This document shows positions 42,294 through 42,520 of a stretch of DNA of 42,520 nt, one piece after another. A program made the position numbers and the translations under genes. Origin of the DNA: an uncultured Oscillospiraceae bacterium (GTDB lineage Bacteria > Bacillota > Clostridia > Oscillospirales > Oscillospiraceae); assembly GCA_947624385.1 (NCBI GenBank), contig CANQJZ010000017.1, positions 1 to 42,520 of the forward strand, given 5' to 3'. Below the pieces are notes generated by a model that saw only the letters and a program-made list of their open reading frames with translations, ran no database searches and was not told the DNA's origin. Numbering within the stretch: the first letter of the stretch is position 1; every line of letters begins with the position of its first letter.

Positions 42294-42323
42294 TTGACGG
42301 CCGGCCCGTCCGGCGGGTATAAT
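42294..42323 (+). promoter_or_regulatory. promoter of the MATE transporter
   Basis: TTGACG (42294-42299), an 18-bp spacer and TATAAT (42318-42323). Transcription should start near 42330, right at the structured leader. Confidence 0.8.
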
Positions 42324-42329
42324 AACATC

Positions 42330-42383
42330 ACAACGTGTAGCACGACCTGCGTAAACCCGGTTGCGTGCCCACGTTGTTTTTTT
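42330..42383 (+). promoter_or_regulatory. candidate guanidine-IV (mepA-motif) riboswitch with terminator
   Basis: The leader can form a small hairpin CGTG-TAG-CACG (42334-42344), or a terminator in which ACAACGTG (42330-42337) pairs with CACGTTGT (42370-42377) and, inside it, GCACG with CGTGC, followed by seven T. The two are exclusive because both use 42334-42337. A conserved-looking CTGCGTAAACCCGGTTG lies between. Guanidine-IV riboswitches are known ON switches before mepA/MATE exporter genes in Clostridia, and the next gene is a MATE exporter. The class assignment rests on context and partial recall of the motif, not on a model search. Confidence 0.6.
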
Positions 42384-42403
42384 ATGTATGAAAGGAAGAC
42401 AAA

Positions 42404-42520
42404 ATGGAAAAAGAAGCAAACCGTTTCCTGGGCGACGCACCCGTTGAAAAGCTCATGGGCAAGTATGCCATACCCTGCGTCATCTCGCTGCTGGTGGGGG
42501 CGCTTTACAACATCGTGGAC
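42404..42520 (+). CDS. MATE family efflux transporter (partial, amino end)
   Basis: The first 39 codons of a MATE exporter run off the window end. The sequence NRFLGDAPVEKLMGKYAIPC, then VISLLVGALYNIVD, is the typical first helix of MepA-like proteins. ATG 42404 follows AAAGGAAG. If the leader is a guanidine riboswitch, the cargo could be guanidine or a guanidinium-bearing compound; otherwise a cationic drug. Confidence 0.88.
   Translation, partial: MEKEANRFLGDAPVEKLMGKYAIPCVISLLVGALYNIVD

Overview
The window comes from the chromosome of a high-GC, endospore-forming Clostridia member, most likely an Oscillospiraceae/Ruminococcaceae-type gut anaerobe. The evidence is a complete spoIIIA operon, the Firmicutes gene order yqhY-nusB-xseA-xseB-ispA-dxs-tlyA-nadK-argR-recN, purple-clay GC-rich codon use with strong Shine-Dalgarno sites, and short exported-protein leaders of the MKK...AFA type. 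No rRNA, tRNA or CRISPR array was recognised.

Layout. (1) 1-2304: decayed, more AT-rich cargo of an integrative element: an internally deleted DUF6076-like gene, an unrecognised gene, and a sigma-70-like gene split by one in-frame TGA. (2) 2319-12950: an alpha-glucoside utilisation locus. Leftward genes are lacI, an ABC solute-binding protein, two permeases and a GH31 glycosidase; rightward genes are an unplaced (alpha/alpha)6-type glycosidase, a GH65 phosphorylase and beta-phosphoglucomutase. Two matching LacI-type operators sit just downstream of divergent promoters. The inferred route is import, trimming, phosphorolysis to beta-glucose-1-phosphate, then conversion to glucose-6-phosphate; no transporter ATPase is encoded, so a shared one is probably used.

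(3) 13231-24257, leftward: a long, tightly packed gene string that starts with a heterodimeric ABC exporter, then a family 4 uracil-DNA glycosylase, a DUF2156 protein, a GNAT acetyltransferase, a TetM/EF-G-like ribosomal GTPase fused to a C-terminal NYN/YacP (Rae1-like) nuclease domain, two small membrane proteins, a HExxH protein and the S4-domain ribosome-associated protein YlmH. The GTPase-nuclease fusion is the most interesting item: it appears to join an A-site-binding GTPase to an A-site mRNA endonuclease in one chain, in a neighbourhood with efflux and ribosome-rescue functions.

(4) 24371-39229, rightward: a SigE-type promoter, spoIIIAA-AH, an Asp23/Gls24 (YqhY) gene, then nusB, xseA, xseB, a prenyl synthase, dxs, tlyA, nadK, argR, recN and tyrS, mostly with 1-20 bp overlaps. 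Compared with the Bacillus order, accBC, folD, spoIVB and spo0A are missing. SpoIIIAG is unusually short and the prenyl synthase lacks a segment after its second Asp-rich motif.

(5) 39296-42520, rightward: a promoter, then an ABC importer of the TrpX/ABC_sub_bind type (binding protein, permease, ATPase), a terminator, and the start of a MATE-family exporter. The MATE leader can fold into two mutually exclusive structures, one a terminator, and is proposed to be a guanidine-IV (mepA-motif) riboswitch.
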